From NCBI RefSeq assembly GCF_005234135.1, contig NZ_CP039965.1:682001-746000 (forward strand): DNA of 64,000 bases, in the 5' to 3' direction. This DNA is from Pseudorhodobacter turbinis. Its GTDB lineage: Bacteria; Pseudomonadota; Alphaproteobacteria; Rhodobacterales; Rhodobacteraceae. The notes beneath the pieces are model-generated. The model was not told the origin of the DNA, did not search any database, and saw only the letters and a list, made by a program, of their open reading frames with translations. The stretch's first letter is position 1; each line of letters begins with the position of its first letter. Positions 18,037 through 26,418 of this stretch are shown here, one piece after another. The position numbers and the translations under genes were made by a program.

Positions 18037-18050
18037 TTGACGCGCGCAAA
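18037..18050. promoter_or_regulatory. Second LacI-type operator candidate, regulator/LDH2 divergent region
   Basis: TTGACGCGCGCAAA differs at two positions from the palindrome at 16952-16965. It sits 30 bp upstream of the regulator start and about 108 bp upstream of the divergent dehydrogenase gene. It would allow autoregulation and possibly co-regulation of that gene. Confidence 0.6.
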
Positions 18051-18157
18051 GTATGTAACTTACCTTATGAAAATAAACCGGCAGACGTCAAGTTTGACTC
18101 TTGGCGACATTCGGGGTGGTATCGCAATACACACCGTCGCGCCCAAAGGAATATCTC

Positions 18158-19192
18158 GTGATTGACAAGACAGCCCATGATCCCGCCGCCATCAAGCTGA
18201 CCCTCGATGAAGTAAAATCTCTGGCCTTGTCGATTTTGCGCCAAGCAGGCCTCTCGGATGCGCAAGCAGGGCCGGTAGCACAAACGATCACCGATTGCGA
18301 GGCAGACGGTCGCGCCTCTCATGGGCTGCAACGCCTGCCGGGTTGTGTGATGACGATAAAAAGCCCGCATTTCGTCGCCAGTGCAGAGCCGCAAATCACC
18401 AGCCCCGCCCCCGCCGTGGTGCGGGCCGATGCGGGTTTTGGCTATTCCCTTCTGGCATTTGAACGGGCGCTGCCTATCCTCGAACAAAAGGCAAAATCTT
18501 GCGGCGTCGCGGTCCTTGCCATCAACAATTGTTTCCACTTCTCAGCGCTTTGGCCAGAGGTGGAGCGGCTGTCAAAGCGGGGCCTTGTATCGCTGGCCAT
18601 GACGCCAAGCCATGCCTGGGTCGCCCCTTTTGGCGGCACAACCCCCGTGCTGGGCACCAATCCGCTGGCCTTTGGCTGGCCGCGCGTAAAAGCGGACCCT
18701 TTCGTATTCGACTTTGCAACCAGCGCCATGGCCCGCAGCGATATTGCGATGGCCAAGCTGGCGGGGAAAACCCTGCCCGATGGCTGCGGGGTGGATGCTG
18801 CGGGACAACCCTCAAACGATCCGGCGGCCGTGTTGGCCGGTGCGATGTCGACCTTTGGCGGGCATAAAGGCACAGCGCTTTCCACAATGATCGAGCTGCT
18901 TGCAGGCCCCTTGATCGGGGATATGACCAGCCGCGCCTCGATGGACTTTGACGGGGGCGTACAAGCCGCCCCCTGCCACGGAGAGCTGATTATCGCGCTG
19001 GACCCTGCTTTGCTGGGCGGGCAGGACCTTGATGCAAACAGCCGCCGCGCCGAGCAGCTTTTCGCAGGCTTCACAGACCAAGGCGCGCGGCTACCCTCGC
19101 AGCAGCGCTATGCGCGGCGCGCCCAAACCCGTAAGGATGGCATCACCATTTCAGCCGCCCTGCATGACCGCATCACCGCCCTTTTGCCTTGA
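18158..19192 (+). CDS. LDH2-family (malate/L-lactate-type) NAD(P)-dependent oxidoreductase
   Basis: The 344-residue protein is of the LDH2/YlbC/AllD/DpkA family, which has its own fold unrelated to ordinary lactate dehydrogenase. HGLQRLPGC near 48 carries the catalytic His. APFGGTTPVLGTNPLAFGWP near 155-175 and FATSAMARSDI near 185 are family signatures. Members reduce 2-oxo acids or cyclic imino acids, or oxidise ureidoglycolate; the substrate here is unknown. The GTG at 18158 is chosen because AAAGGA lies 7 nt upstream; an upstream TTG lacks a ribosome site. It is divergent from the LacI regulator and convergent with a Pot-type operon, 6 bp from its last stop. Confidence 0.83.
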   Translation: MIDKTAHDPAAIKLTLDEVKSLALSILRQAGLSDAQAGPVAQTITDCEADGRASHGLQRLPGCVMTIKSPHFVASAEPQITSPAPAVVRADAGFGYSLLAFERALPILEQKAKSCGVAVLAINNCFHFSALWPEVERLSKRGLVSLAMTPSHAWVAPFGGTTPVLGTNPLAFGWPRVKADPFVFDFATSAMARSDIAMAKLAGKTLPDGCGVDAAGQPSNDPAAVLAGAMSTFGGHKGTALSTMIELLAGPLIGDMTSRASMDFDGGVQAAPCHGELIIALDPALLGGQDLDANSRRAEQLFAGFTDQGARLPSQQRYARRAQTRKDGITISAALHDRITALLP

Positions 19193-19198
19193 GCCACG

Positions 19199-20047
19199 TC
19201 AGCGCCGCTGCACCGCGATCATCAACAGCGCCAGCACCGCCGACCCCAGCATCAACAGCAAGGACACCGCGTTCAGCACGGGGGTGGAGCCTTCTTTCAA
19301 CCGGTCAAACATCGTGATCGTCAGCGGCGCATCGGACCCGACAAGCATCAAGGTGGTGTTGAAATTCTCAAAGCTCATGAGGAAGGCCACCACGAATGCG
19401 CCGACCAATGCGGGCAGCAAATAGGGGATGGTCACGGTCCTGATCGCCGTCAGGGGCCCCGCGCCAAGGTTCAGCGCGGCCTCCTCTAGCGAGCGGTCAA
19501 ATTTGATCAACCGGGCCGAGATCACCAGCGTGGCAATCGTGGTAATAAAGGAAAACTGCCCCGCGATCACCAAAGGCAGGCCGGGGCGCAGCACCTCGCT
19601 GTAAAGGCCCGTCACATCCTGCACCACGCCGGCAACGCGGCTGGAAAACACCAAAATAGAGATCCCGAGTACAATCCCCGGCACCACCAGCGGCAGCAAC
19701 ATCAGCACATATAGGAACCCGCGGCCGCGAAAGCTGTAACGGTTAAAAAGGAAGGCATTGGTCGTGCCCACCGTCACCGCAAGCGCCGAAACCACCGTCG
19801 CAATAAAGGCCGAGGTGCCGATAGAGGCCAAAATCCGCCGCTCATGGAGTAGGCCAATTTGCGGGCGGGCATCGCCAAAGAACCAACCCCATGTGAACCC
19901 CTCCCAAGGCAAGGACGGAAACAGGCTGTCGTTGAAGGCAAAGACCGACACGGTGATCAGCGGCAAGGCCAGCCACATGAAAAATGCGGTCACATAGGCG
20001 CCGTAAGCCAATCGCATTGTGCGCGAGCGCGGGATTGAGGGGATCAT
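19199..20047 (-). CDS. Pot-type ABC transporter permease (PotC-like), system 1
   Basis: The 282-residue permease of the spermidine/putrescine class has about six membrane segments. Its EAA motif EEAALNLGAGPLTAIRTVTIP is near residues 185-205. It is the last gene of the four-gene operon binding protein-ATPase-PotB-PotC. It overlaps the PotB-like gene by 4 bp. The start at 20047 is set by this overlap; a longer frame upstream would lie inside PotB. The substrate is probably a polyamine or another small cation (family inference). Confidence 0.88.
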   Translation of the reverse strand: MIPSIPRSRTMRLAYGAYVTAFFMWLALPLITVSVFAFNDSLFPSLPWEGFTWGWFFGDARPQIGLLHERRILASIGTSAFIATVVSALAVTVGTTNAFLFNRYSFRGRGFLYVLMLLPLVVPGIVLGISILVFSSRVAGVVQDVTGLYSEVLRPGLPLVIAGQFSFITTIATLVISARLIKFDRSLEEAALNLGAGPLTAIRTVTIPYLLPALVGAFVVAFLMSFENFNTTLMLVGSDAPLTITMFDRLKEGSTPVLNAVSLLLMLGSAVLALLMIAVQRR

Positions 20048-20907
20048 GAGCCTTCTCCCATTGTGCGTTCCAATGTTTGGCCGGTCAGCCGCAATGTGCC
20101 CCAAACGATAAGGGACGACGCGAACAGCAAGCAAAAGCCGAATGCCGCGCCCAGCTCCCAGTTAAAGCGGACGATGAACTGCGAATAGATCAACTGGGTG
20201 AACCACAGGCTGTCCTTGCCGCCCAACATTGTGGGCGTGAGGTAATTGCCCAATGACAGCATGAACACCACGATACAGCCGGAAACGATGCCCGGCATGG
20301 CGTGGGGAATGACGATCTCACGCAGGACCGAGGGGCCGGTGCCGCCAAGGTCATAGCCCGCCTCGATCACCGCATCATCAAGGCTTTCCAGCGTTGTCGT
20401 CAGCGGCACCACCATGAACAACATCGAGGTATAGACAAGCCCCAGCATCATGGCCGCATCATTATAAAGCATCTCAATCGGCTGATCCGCCAGCCCGAGC
20501 CATTGCAAAAACCCACTGATAACGCCAGTTTCGCGCAGCAGGATGATCCAGCCGAAGGTGCGGACCAGCTCTGACACCCAAAAGGGGACAAGGCACATCA
20601 GGAACAAGGCGGCCTGACTGCGGCCCTTGGCGATCTTGGCGATGTAATAGCTGATCGGGAACGCGATGATCAGGGTGATCACAGTCGCAAGGATCGACAT
20701 CACGGCAGTGCGCAGGAAGGTGAATAGATACAGCGGCTCGGTCACAAAGGCGGCGTAATTATCAAGGCTTGGCGCATATTCGCGCGGCGCAACGCGGGTG
20801 CGCAAGGAGACAATGGCCATATCGATATGTGGCAGGATGATAAGCAACCCCAGCCAAAGCACCAAAGGTGCCAGCAAAAGGAAAAACCCGAGGCGTTTGC
20901 TGCTCAT
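20044..20907 (-). CDS. Pot-type ABC transporter permease (PotB-like), system 1
   Basis: The 287-residue permease has about six membrane segments (first near 8-30). Its EAA-type coupling segment GYDLGGTGPSVLREIVIPHAMPG is near 190-210. It overlaps the ATPase gene (stop at 20904) and the PotC-like gene (start at 20047) by 4 bp each, so all three are translationally coupled. Confidence 0.88.
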   Translation of the reverse strand: MSSKRLGFFLLLAPLVLWLGLLIILPHIDMAIVSLRTRVAPREYAPSLDNYAAFVTEPLYLFTFLRTAVMSILATVITLIIAFPISYYIAKIAKGRSQAALFLMCLVPFWVSELVRTFGWIILLRETGVISGFLQWLGLADQPIEMLYNDAAMMLGLVYTSMLFMVVPLTTTLESLDDAVIEAGYDLGGTGPSVLREIVIPHAMPGIVSGCIVVFMLSLGNYLTPTMLGGKDSLWFTQLIYSQFIVRFNWELGAAFGFCLLFASSLIVWGTLRLTGQTLERTMGEGS

Positions 20908-22010
20908 AGCGTTGCATCCGCAAAGCAAAGCGCTTGTTCGCGGCCCCAGCTGATATGAACCTGCGCGCCTTTGGCGAGGTTGGAATATTCGGCAGATTGC
21001 GGCAAGGCGACATCGATTTCCGCGCCCGATTGCGGATCACGCACCAAAACGCGGCTATTGGCGCCGTTGAACAGCAAGGCGCTAACCTCTACGGCCATCT
21101 GGTTGGGATTTGCGGCGGCGGTTTTTGCATCAAGGTTGATGGCAATCGCCTCTGGCCGCACGAATATCTCGACCTTGTCGCCGAGGCGAAGGTTTTGGCC
21201 TTGTGTGCGGATCAACAGACCGCTTTCGCTGCGCACCTCTGCCAGCGCGCCATCAACGGTTTCCACGCGCCCGCGCCAACGATTTGCCTCACCGACGAAA
21301 CCGGCGACAAAGGCGGTTTCAGGCCGGTAATAAAGGTCACGCGCCGCACCGACCTGTTCAAACCGGCCGGCGTTCATCACCGCCACAGCGTCCGACATCA
21401 CCAGCGCCTCCCCCTGATCATGGGTAATATAGACAAAGGTCGTGTCAAACTCTGCCTGAAGCGCCTTCAACTCTACCTTCATCTTTTCGCGCAGCTTGAG
21501 GTCAAGCGCGCCCAAGGGTTCATCCAGCAGCAAAACATCCGGCTGCAAGACCATGCAGCGGGCAATCGCCACGCGCTGGCGCTGTCCGCCCGAAAGCTCC
21601 GAGACTTTGCGGGTGCCGATGCCGGGCAGGTTGATACGTTCCAGAACCTCACCCGTGCGGCGGGTAATCTCGACCTTGGCGACGCCTTGACGGCGCAGCC
21701 CGTAGCCGATGTTTTCGGCAACATTCATCATCGGGAACAGCGCGAGATGCTGAAACACCATATTCACCGGCCGCTTGTTCGGCGGCACACCCAAGACGGA
21801 ACGCCCCTTGATCAAGATATCGCCGCTGGTGGGCTCCAGAAACCCTGCGATCATCCGCATGATGGTGGTTTTACCACAGCCCGACGGCCCAAGTATGGAA
21901 AAGAACGATCCCGCCGGAACCGAGAAATCGACCCCCTGCACTGCAACGACATCACCGAAATGCCGGGTCAGCGCGCGGCATTCCAAATCGGGGGTAAGAT
22001 CGGCAGTCAT
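20904..22010 (-). CDS. Pot-type ABC transporter ATP-binding protein (PotA-like), system 1
   Basis: The 368-residue ATPase has Walker A GPSGCGKTT near 42, signature [15 protein letters not shown] near 140, Walker B VLLLDEPLGALD near 160, switch His in YITHDQ near 197, and a C-terminal TOBE domain (about 285-360). It follows the binding-protein gene after a 70-bp gap that contains a hairpin. Confidence 0.9.
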   Translation of the reverse strand: MTADLTPDLECRALTRHFGDVVAVQGVDFSVPAGSFFSILGPSGCGKTTIMRMIAGFLEPTSGDILIKGRSVLGVPPNKRPVNMVFQHLALFPMMNVAENIGYGLRRQGVAKVEITRRTGEVLERINLPGIGTRKVSELSGGQRQRVAIARCMVLQPDVLLLDEPLGALDLKLREKMKVELKALQAEFDTTFVYITHDQGEALVMSDAVAVMNAGRFEQVGAARDLYYRPETAFVAGFVGEANRWRGRVETVDGALAEVRSESGLLIRTQGQNLRLGDKVEIFVRPEAIAINLDAKTAAANPNQMAVEVSALLFNGANSRVLVRDPQSGAEIDVALPQSAEYSNLAKGAQVHISWGREQALCFADATL

Positions 22011-22033
22011 GGCATGTCCTTTGAATTGGAAGA

Positions 22034-22060
22034 GACGGCCCGATCAAAAATCGGGCCGTC
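22034..22060. other. Intercistronic hairpin after the system-1 binding-protein gene
   Basis: A perfect 11-bp stem (GACGGCCCGAT at 22034-22044 with ATCGGGCCGTC at 22050-22060) has a 5-nt loop and no U-tract on the transcribed strand. It lies between the binding-protein stop (22081) and the ATPase start (22010). It probably stabilises the upstream message or attenuates downstream transcription. Confidence 0.75.
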
Positions 22061-22080
22061 TGATAGCAATAAAGCGTTAC

Positions 22081-23142
22081 TTACTTCGCGGCTTGGACAC
22101 GGTCCAGCGCTTCGCCCTCGATCCGTTCCAGATTGGCGGGAACCGGTGGATACCAACGAATATTGTCAATCGCCTCGGCCGGGAAGCTGGATTGATATTG
22201 CGCCTTCAGCTTCTCATCGGCAAATTCATCCGCCCCGAGGGAGGCGGTGAAATTGCCCGCAGCCTCGGTCACCATCGCGGCGATTTCAGGCTTCATCACA
22301 AAGTTGATCCAGGCATAGGCGGCATCATCCGCGCGGCCCTGTGCTGGCAAGACAAAGGTATCAACCCAACCCAAAGCGCCCGATGCGGGGGCCACGAAGT
22401 TGATGTCTGGGTTGTCGTTGTTCAGCTTCCAACCGCCGGTATCCCATGCCATAGAGGCAACCGCCTCACCCGAGCGCATAAGGTTCAACAGCTCGTCGCC
22501 GCCGCCCCAATAGGCCTTCACGACAGGTTTGCATTCAATCAGCTTGGCCTCAACCTTATCGAGGATGTCCTTATAGGCGGCCTCATCATCATAGGCGGCG
22601 AAGGGGTCCATCCCCATCGCAAAGGCAAAGCCGATCAAGGTTGGACGCTTCAAACGGTAGCTCACCTTGCCCATCAGCGATTCATCGCAAAGGTCGGTGT
22701 AATCCTTCACATCCGGCGCCTGCGCAGAATTGACGATCAGCCCCGACGTGCCCCAGATGTTGGGCAGGCCATAAATCTCACCGTCAACGGTGGTGTTGGC
22801 CTTGGTCGCTTCCAGCATCGAAGCGATAAAAAGCGAGGTGTCGACCTTGCTTAGATCAATCGGCTTATAGATGCCGAATTCCTGCTGGGGACCTGCGATA
22901 CGGTCTTGGCTTGGCTGCGCAAGATCGAAACCGCCGCCGCCCGTGGCGCGCAGCTTGGCGATCATTTCCTCATTGTTGGACAGGGTCACCTCAACCGTGT
23001 GGCCTGTCTCAGCCTCAAAGAGGTCGATAACGGCATCGGGGGCATAGCCACCCCATGTCAGCAACCGCAAGGTATCCGCATTTGCGGGGGCAGCCAGCGC
23101 AAGCGCAATCGCGGTGGCGCCAAGATAAAGCTTATGTGTCAT
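22081..23142 (-). CDS. Pot-type ABC transporter periplasmic binding protein (PotD-like), system 1
   Basis: The 353-residue protein has a signal peptide (cleavage near 22, ANA-DT). The PotD/PotF-type fold starts LRLLTWGGYAPDAVIDLFE. GLPNIWGTSGLIVN near 125 and WDTGGWKLNN near 230 line the ligand cleft in this family. It is the first gene of the operon. The acidic and aromatic cleft residues typical of polyamine binders cannot be assigned with certainty by eye, so spermidine/putrescine is a family-level guess. Confidence 0.87.
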   Translation of the reverse strand: MTHKLYLGATAIALALAAPANADTLRLLTWGGYAPDAVIDLFEAETGHTVEVTLSNNEEMIAKLRATGGGGFDLAQPSQDRIAGPQQEFGIYKPIDLSKVDTSLFIASMLEATKANTTVDGEIYGLPNIWGTSGLIVNSAQAPDVKDYTDLCDESLMGKVSYRLKRPTLIGFAFAMGMDPFAAYDDEAAYKDILDKVEAKLIECKPVVKAYWGGGDELLNLMRSGEAVASMAWDTGGWKLNNDNPDINFVAPASGALGWVDTFVLPAQGRADDAAYAWINFVMKPEIAAMVTEAAGNFTASLGADEFADEKLKAQYQSSFPAEAIDNIRWYPPVPANLERIEGEALDRVQAAK

Positions 23143-23285
23143 TTTGTTTCTCCCATGGTGGTATAGGCACTGTGCCGCTCCGAACCAACTAATTCAAGCA
23201 TTCATGAGGTAAACATAATAATGTAACAATATCATTGCACTAGACGGAACACATGCTCGCCCGCCTGTCCCCGAAGCCCAGATGC

Positions 23286-23314
23286 AAAAAGGCCCGCACG
23301 TGGCGGGCCTTTTA
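23286..23314 (-). terminator. Rho-independent terminator after the first TRAP operon
   Basis: GGCCCGC (23291-23297) and GCGGGCC (23303-23309) form a 7-bp stem with a 5-nt loop. On the minus strand it is followed by a run of T (A-run at 23286-23290 on the plus strand). It lies 20 bp after the dctP stop. Confidence 0.85.
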
Positions 23315-23334
23315 AATTGCATTTTAGTCAGTGC

Positions 23335-24426
23335 TTATTGCGCAGCACAAGCGCGCAGTTTTTCAATATCCGGACCATTTGGCGTACGGCCAAGGTTGAA
23401 CGGTGCAGAGGCATCGCGCCATTTGGCATAGTCGCCCAAGTATTCCATCATGCTCAGGTAAACCATCGCGCTGTCAGGATTTTCGCAGGCGGTTGTTTCA
23501 ATAACGCCATTGGCCATTACCTGAATCTTTTCCAGCGTCGCGTCGTCATAGCGGGTGATCTCGATCCCCGCGTCTTTGAACTGCTGGTAAGCTTCGGTCG
23601 CGCGCTTTTCCGTGAAGGCAAGCGACCAGATCAGGTTCGCATCCGCCGCAACTTGCAGCATCTCACGGGTTTCAGGCTTCAGCGCATCCCAAGAATCTTT
23701 GTTGATCATCACACCAAAGACCGACGCCGACTGGTGCCAACCGGGGGTCGCCCAGAATTTGGTAACCTGCTGAAAACCGCCCGAGAAGTCGACGTTGGGG
23801 GTGGAGAACTCAGCGCCATCAATCACGCCACGTTCCAGCGATTGATAGATCTCGCCACCGGCCATGGAAACCTGGCTACCGCCAAGCTCTTCCAACAGAC
23901 GACCCTGCTCCAAGCCCGAAAGACGCAGACGCATGCCTTGCAGGTCATCCAGCGTTTCGATCTTTTTGTTGGTCCGGAAACCAGATTCGTTGTTGGTCAC
24001 GCCGTAAGGCAAATAGACCATGCCAAACTTGCCATAGATCTCATTATAGATCTCGGCGCCGCCCCACTGCTGGATCCAGTTCACGTAATCCACCGCGTTG
24101 AAAAGCGATGCCGTCGTGGCCAAAGGCGAGAATGCCGAGTTGCGGCCAGCCCAATAACCGGGCCAGTCACCACCGGCTTGGATTGTGCCCGATTCGACCG
24201 CACCGAACACTTCGCCGGCTGGCACCAATGCGCCGCCTTCAAAGAACTCGATGCTAAGGTCATCACCGGTCAACTTGTTCGCCAGCTCAACAAAGTGCTT
24301 GTCGATCTCGATCAGCTCCAGCGAGGTGGGCCATGTGGTTGTCATGGTCCAGCTTTCTTGTGCAACGGCAGCACTTGCCATGCCAAGCGACAGAGCCGCG
24401 GCGGTCATCATAGGAATGGTTTTCAT
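23335..24426 (-). CDS. dctP: TRAP transporter solute-binding protein (DctP/TakP-like), system 1
   Basis: The 363-residue protein has a Sec signal peptide (cleavage near 22, VAQ-ES). Its DctP fold contains LRLSGLEQGRLLEELGGSQVSM near 165-190, with the conserved Arg that binds substrate carboxylates, and SLERGVIDGAEFSTP near 200. The motif GGDWPGYWAGR near 85 is like that of the 2-oxo-acid/monocarboxylate branch (TakP). It is the last gene of a dctQ-dctM-dctP operon and is followed by a terminator. Substrate inferred: an organic acid. Confidence 0.88.
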   Translation of the reverse strand: MKTIPMMTAAALSLGMASAAVAQESWTMTTTWPTSLELIEIDKHFVELANKLTGDDLSIEFFEGGALVPAGEVFGAVESGTIQAGGDWPGYWAGRNSAFSPLATTASLFNAVDYVNWIQQWGGAEIYNEIYGKFGMVYLPYGVTNNESGFRTNKKIETLDDLQGMRLRLSGLEQGRLLEELGGSQVSMAGGEIYQSLERGVIDGAEFSTPNVDFSGGFQQVTKFWATPGWHQSASVFGVMINKDSWDALKPETREMLQVAADANLIWSLAFTEKRATEAYQQFKDAGIEITRYDDATLEKIQVMANGVIETTACENPDSAMVYLSMMEYLGDYAKWRDASAPFNLGRTPNGPDIEKLRACAAQ

Positions 24427-24446
24427 TGATCTCTCCTCCTCAATGG

Positions 24447-25769
24447 TCAGTTAGTATAAAGGGTATGTGGCAGCCACAACACCAGCTGTGGTATGAATGC
24501 CACGGCAATGCACATCAGAATGATCAGCCCGATGAAGGGCATCACACCCGCGATGATCTGCCCGGTGCGCACCTCTTTGGGGGCAATTGCACGCAGGTAG
24601 AACAACGCATATCCGAACGGCGGCGTCAGGAACGAGGTTTGCAGCACCAATGCCATCAAAACCACAAACCACAGAAGGTTCACGTCCATCTCCTGAACGA
24701 TCGGCAGGAAGATCGGGAAGGACAACAAAACGATCCCCGTCCAGTCCAGAAACGCCCCCAGAATGAACACGATGAACAGCATCATCACAATCAAGAGCCA
24801 AGGCGCCATGTCCAGACTGCGGATAATTTCTTGTGTGGCGCGCAGCCCTCCGGTGATATTGAACACCCCGGTAAAGGCCGTGGCTCCGACCACAATAAAC
24901 AAGATCATGGCAGAAGTACGCCCCGTTTCCAGCATCGCCGAATAGAAGGTTTTCCATTCAAACTTGCGGCGCAAGATAACGATGCCAAGCGCCAAGGCCG
25001 CCCCAATGGCTGAAGCCTCGGTGGCGGTGGCGATCCCCGCAAGCAAGGATCCGAGGATGCCAAGGATCAACACAAGCGGCGGCAACGCCTCAATCAACAG
25101 CATCCGCACAAGTGCAGCGCGTGCGATTTTTTCATCTGGCTCAACCGCAGGGGCCGATTTCGGATCAAAAATCGCAACAATCACCACCCAAACCGCATAA
25201 AGCAGGCCCAGCAACACGCCCGGAATCATCGCACCGGCAAACAGCTCCCCCACCGACAACGGCGAGTAAGAGGCCATCAGGATCAACATGATGGACGGAG
25301 GAATAAGAATACCTAGACAGCCCGAAGCCGCGATAACGCCCGTCGTCAGCGTCGGGGAATAGCCGTATTGCAGCATCGGACGCAGCGCCATAACGCCCAT
25401 CACGGTGATGGATGCGCCAATAATCCCGGTCGTCGCCGCCAAAAGGATGGAGATAAATACCACCGCAAGCGCCAGCCCGCCCCGCACGTTGGACAACAGC
25501 AAACGCAGGCTTTCAAACATCTTGTCGGTCACACCGCTGTCAGACAGGAATCTCGCCATCAAAATAAACAGGGGGATAGCGATCAGTGTGAAGTTATCCA
25601 GCACATCGCCGAAAATCCGGTTGATAACGATGCCCAGCACCATCGGCTTGCCCGCAATCAAGGTGCCCAAAACGGCCGTGCCGCCAAGAACGAAGGCCAA
25701 CGGGTGGCCCATAAACAGGCCCGTCAGCAAAAGCCCGAACATGCAAAGGGCAATAATCTCAGGAGTCAT
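24447..25769 (-). CDS. dctM: TRAP transporter large permease subunit (DctM), system 1
   Basis: The 440-residue inner-membrane protein has about 12 hydrophobic segments. DctM signatures include FMGHPLAFVLGG near 20 and ASGCLGILIPPSIMLIL near 150. It uses a sodium gradient to drive uptake with DctQ and DctP. The ATG at 25769 has AGGAG upstream on the coding strand within dctQ; the two genes overlap by 11 bp. Confidence 0.9.
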   Translation of the reverse strand: MTPEIIALCMFGLLLTGLFMGHPLAFVLGGTAVLGTLIAGKPMVLGIVINRIFGDVLDNFTLIAIPLFILMARFLSDSGVTDKMFESLRLLLSNVRGGLALAVVFISILLAATTGIIGASITVMGVMALRPMLQYGYSPTLTTGVIAASGCLGILIPPSIMLILMASYSPLSVGELFAGAMIPGVLLGLLYAVWVVIVAIFDPKSAPAVEPDEKIARAALVRMLLIEALPPLVLILGILGSLLAGIATATEASAIGAALALGIVILRRKFEWKTFYSAMLETGRTSAMILFIVVGATAFTGVFNITGGLRATQEIIRSLDMAPWLLIVMMLFIVFILGAFLDWTGIVLLSFPIFLPIVQEMDVNLLWFVVLMALVLQTSFLTPPFGYALFYLRAIAPKEVRTGQIIAGVMPFIGLIILMCIAVAFIPQLVLWLPHTLYTN

Positions 25770-26259
25770 GGTGCGGAACCTCGCGTCCAAGAATAAGTTT
25801 CAGCACTTCCGAGATACCCTGTATCAGCAAAAGAAAAGCCGCGGCGGCCATCGCCAGTTTCAACGGGTAAACCGGCAGCTGGACCGAACCATAGGTGGTC
25901 TCTCCCTGCTGCCATGACTTCATCCCGAAATCCCAAGAGCGGGTTACGAAAACCCAAGCAAAGGGGAAGAAGAAGATCAAATAACCCGCAACCTCAACCC
26001 AGCGCCGCGCCGTGTTACCAAGCGTTTCTGTCACCAGATCAACACGCACATGCGATTGATGGCGCAGCGCGTAACCGCCCAGCATCACAAAATAAAAGCC
26101 GTATAGCTGTTTGGTGACATCAAAGGCCCAGCGCGTCGGGGCGTTGAAAACATATCGCATTATTACGTCAAAAATAATCATGGCAGCGAAAACGATTGCT
26201 ACCACAGACACAACCCTGCCAACGACCTCATTCAGAGTGTCGATCGCTTTGATGATCAT
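25759..26259 (-). CDS. dctQ: TRAP transporter small permease subunit (DctQ), system 1
   Basis: The 166-residue protein has four membrane segments and the DctQ signature VIMRYVFNAPTRWAFDVTKQL near 33-53. It is the first gene of the operon; the 159-bp gap to the upstream oxidoreductase stop (26419) should hold the promoter, though I cannot assign one with confidence. Confidence 0.88.
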   Translation of the reverse strand: MIIKAIDTLNEVVGRVVSVVAIVFAAMIIFDVIMRYVFNAPTRWAFDVTKQLYGFYFVMLGGYALRHQSHVRVDLVTETLGNTARRWVEVAGYLIFFFPFAWVFVTRSWDFGMKSWQQGETTYGSVQLPVYPLKLAMAAAAFLLLIQGISEVLKLILGREVPHHDS

Positions 26260-26418
26260 AGCTGCCTCCCTGTTAGGGTGGCAAGAAAACCGATCAGACG
26301 GAAATTTACAAGGTAATAATCTTGCCCACCCAAACGGTTCCCGATTTTTTTCGTGACGTTAACCATGAACCCGCCTTGCGCCGCGAACATGACGCTACGT
26401 CAGGCTTTGGCATTCACT

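Noticed and set aside
23317..24429. 370-residue open frame antisense to dctP
   Set aside because: Shadow of a well-supported TRAP binding protein.
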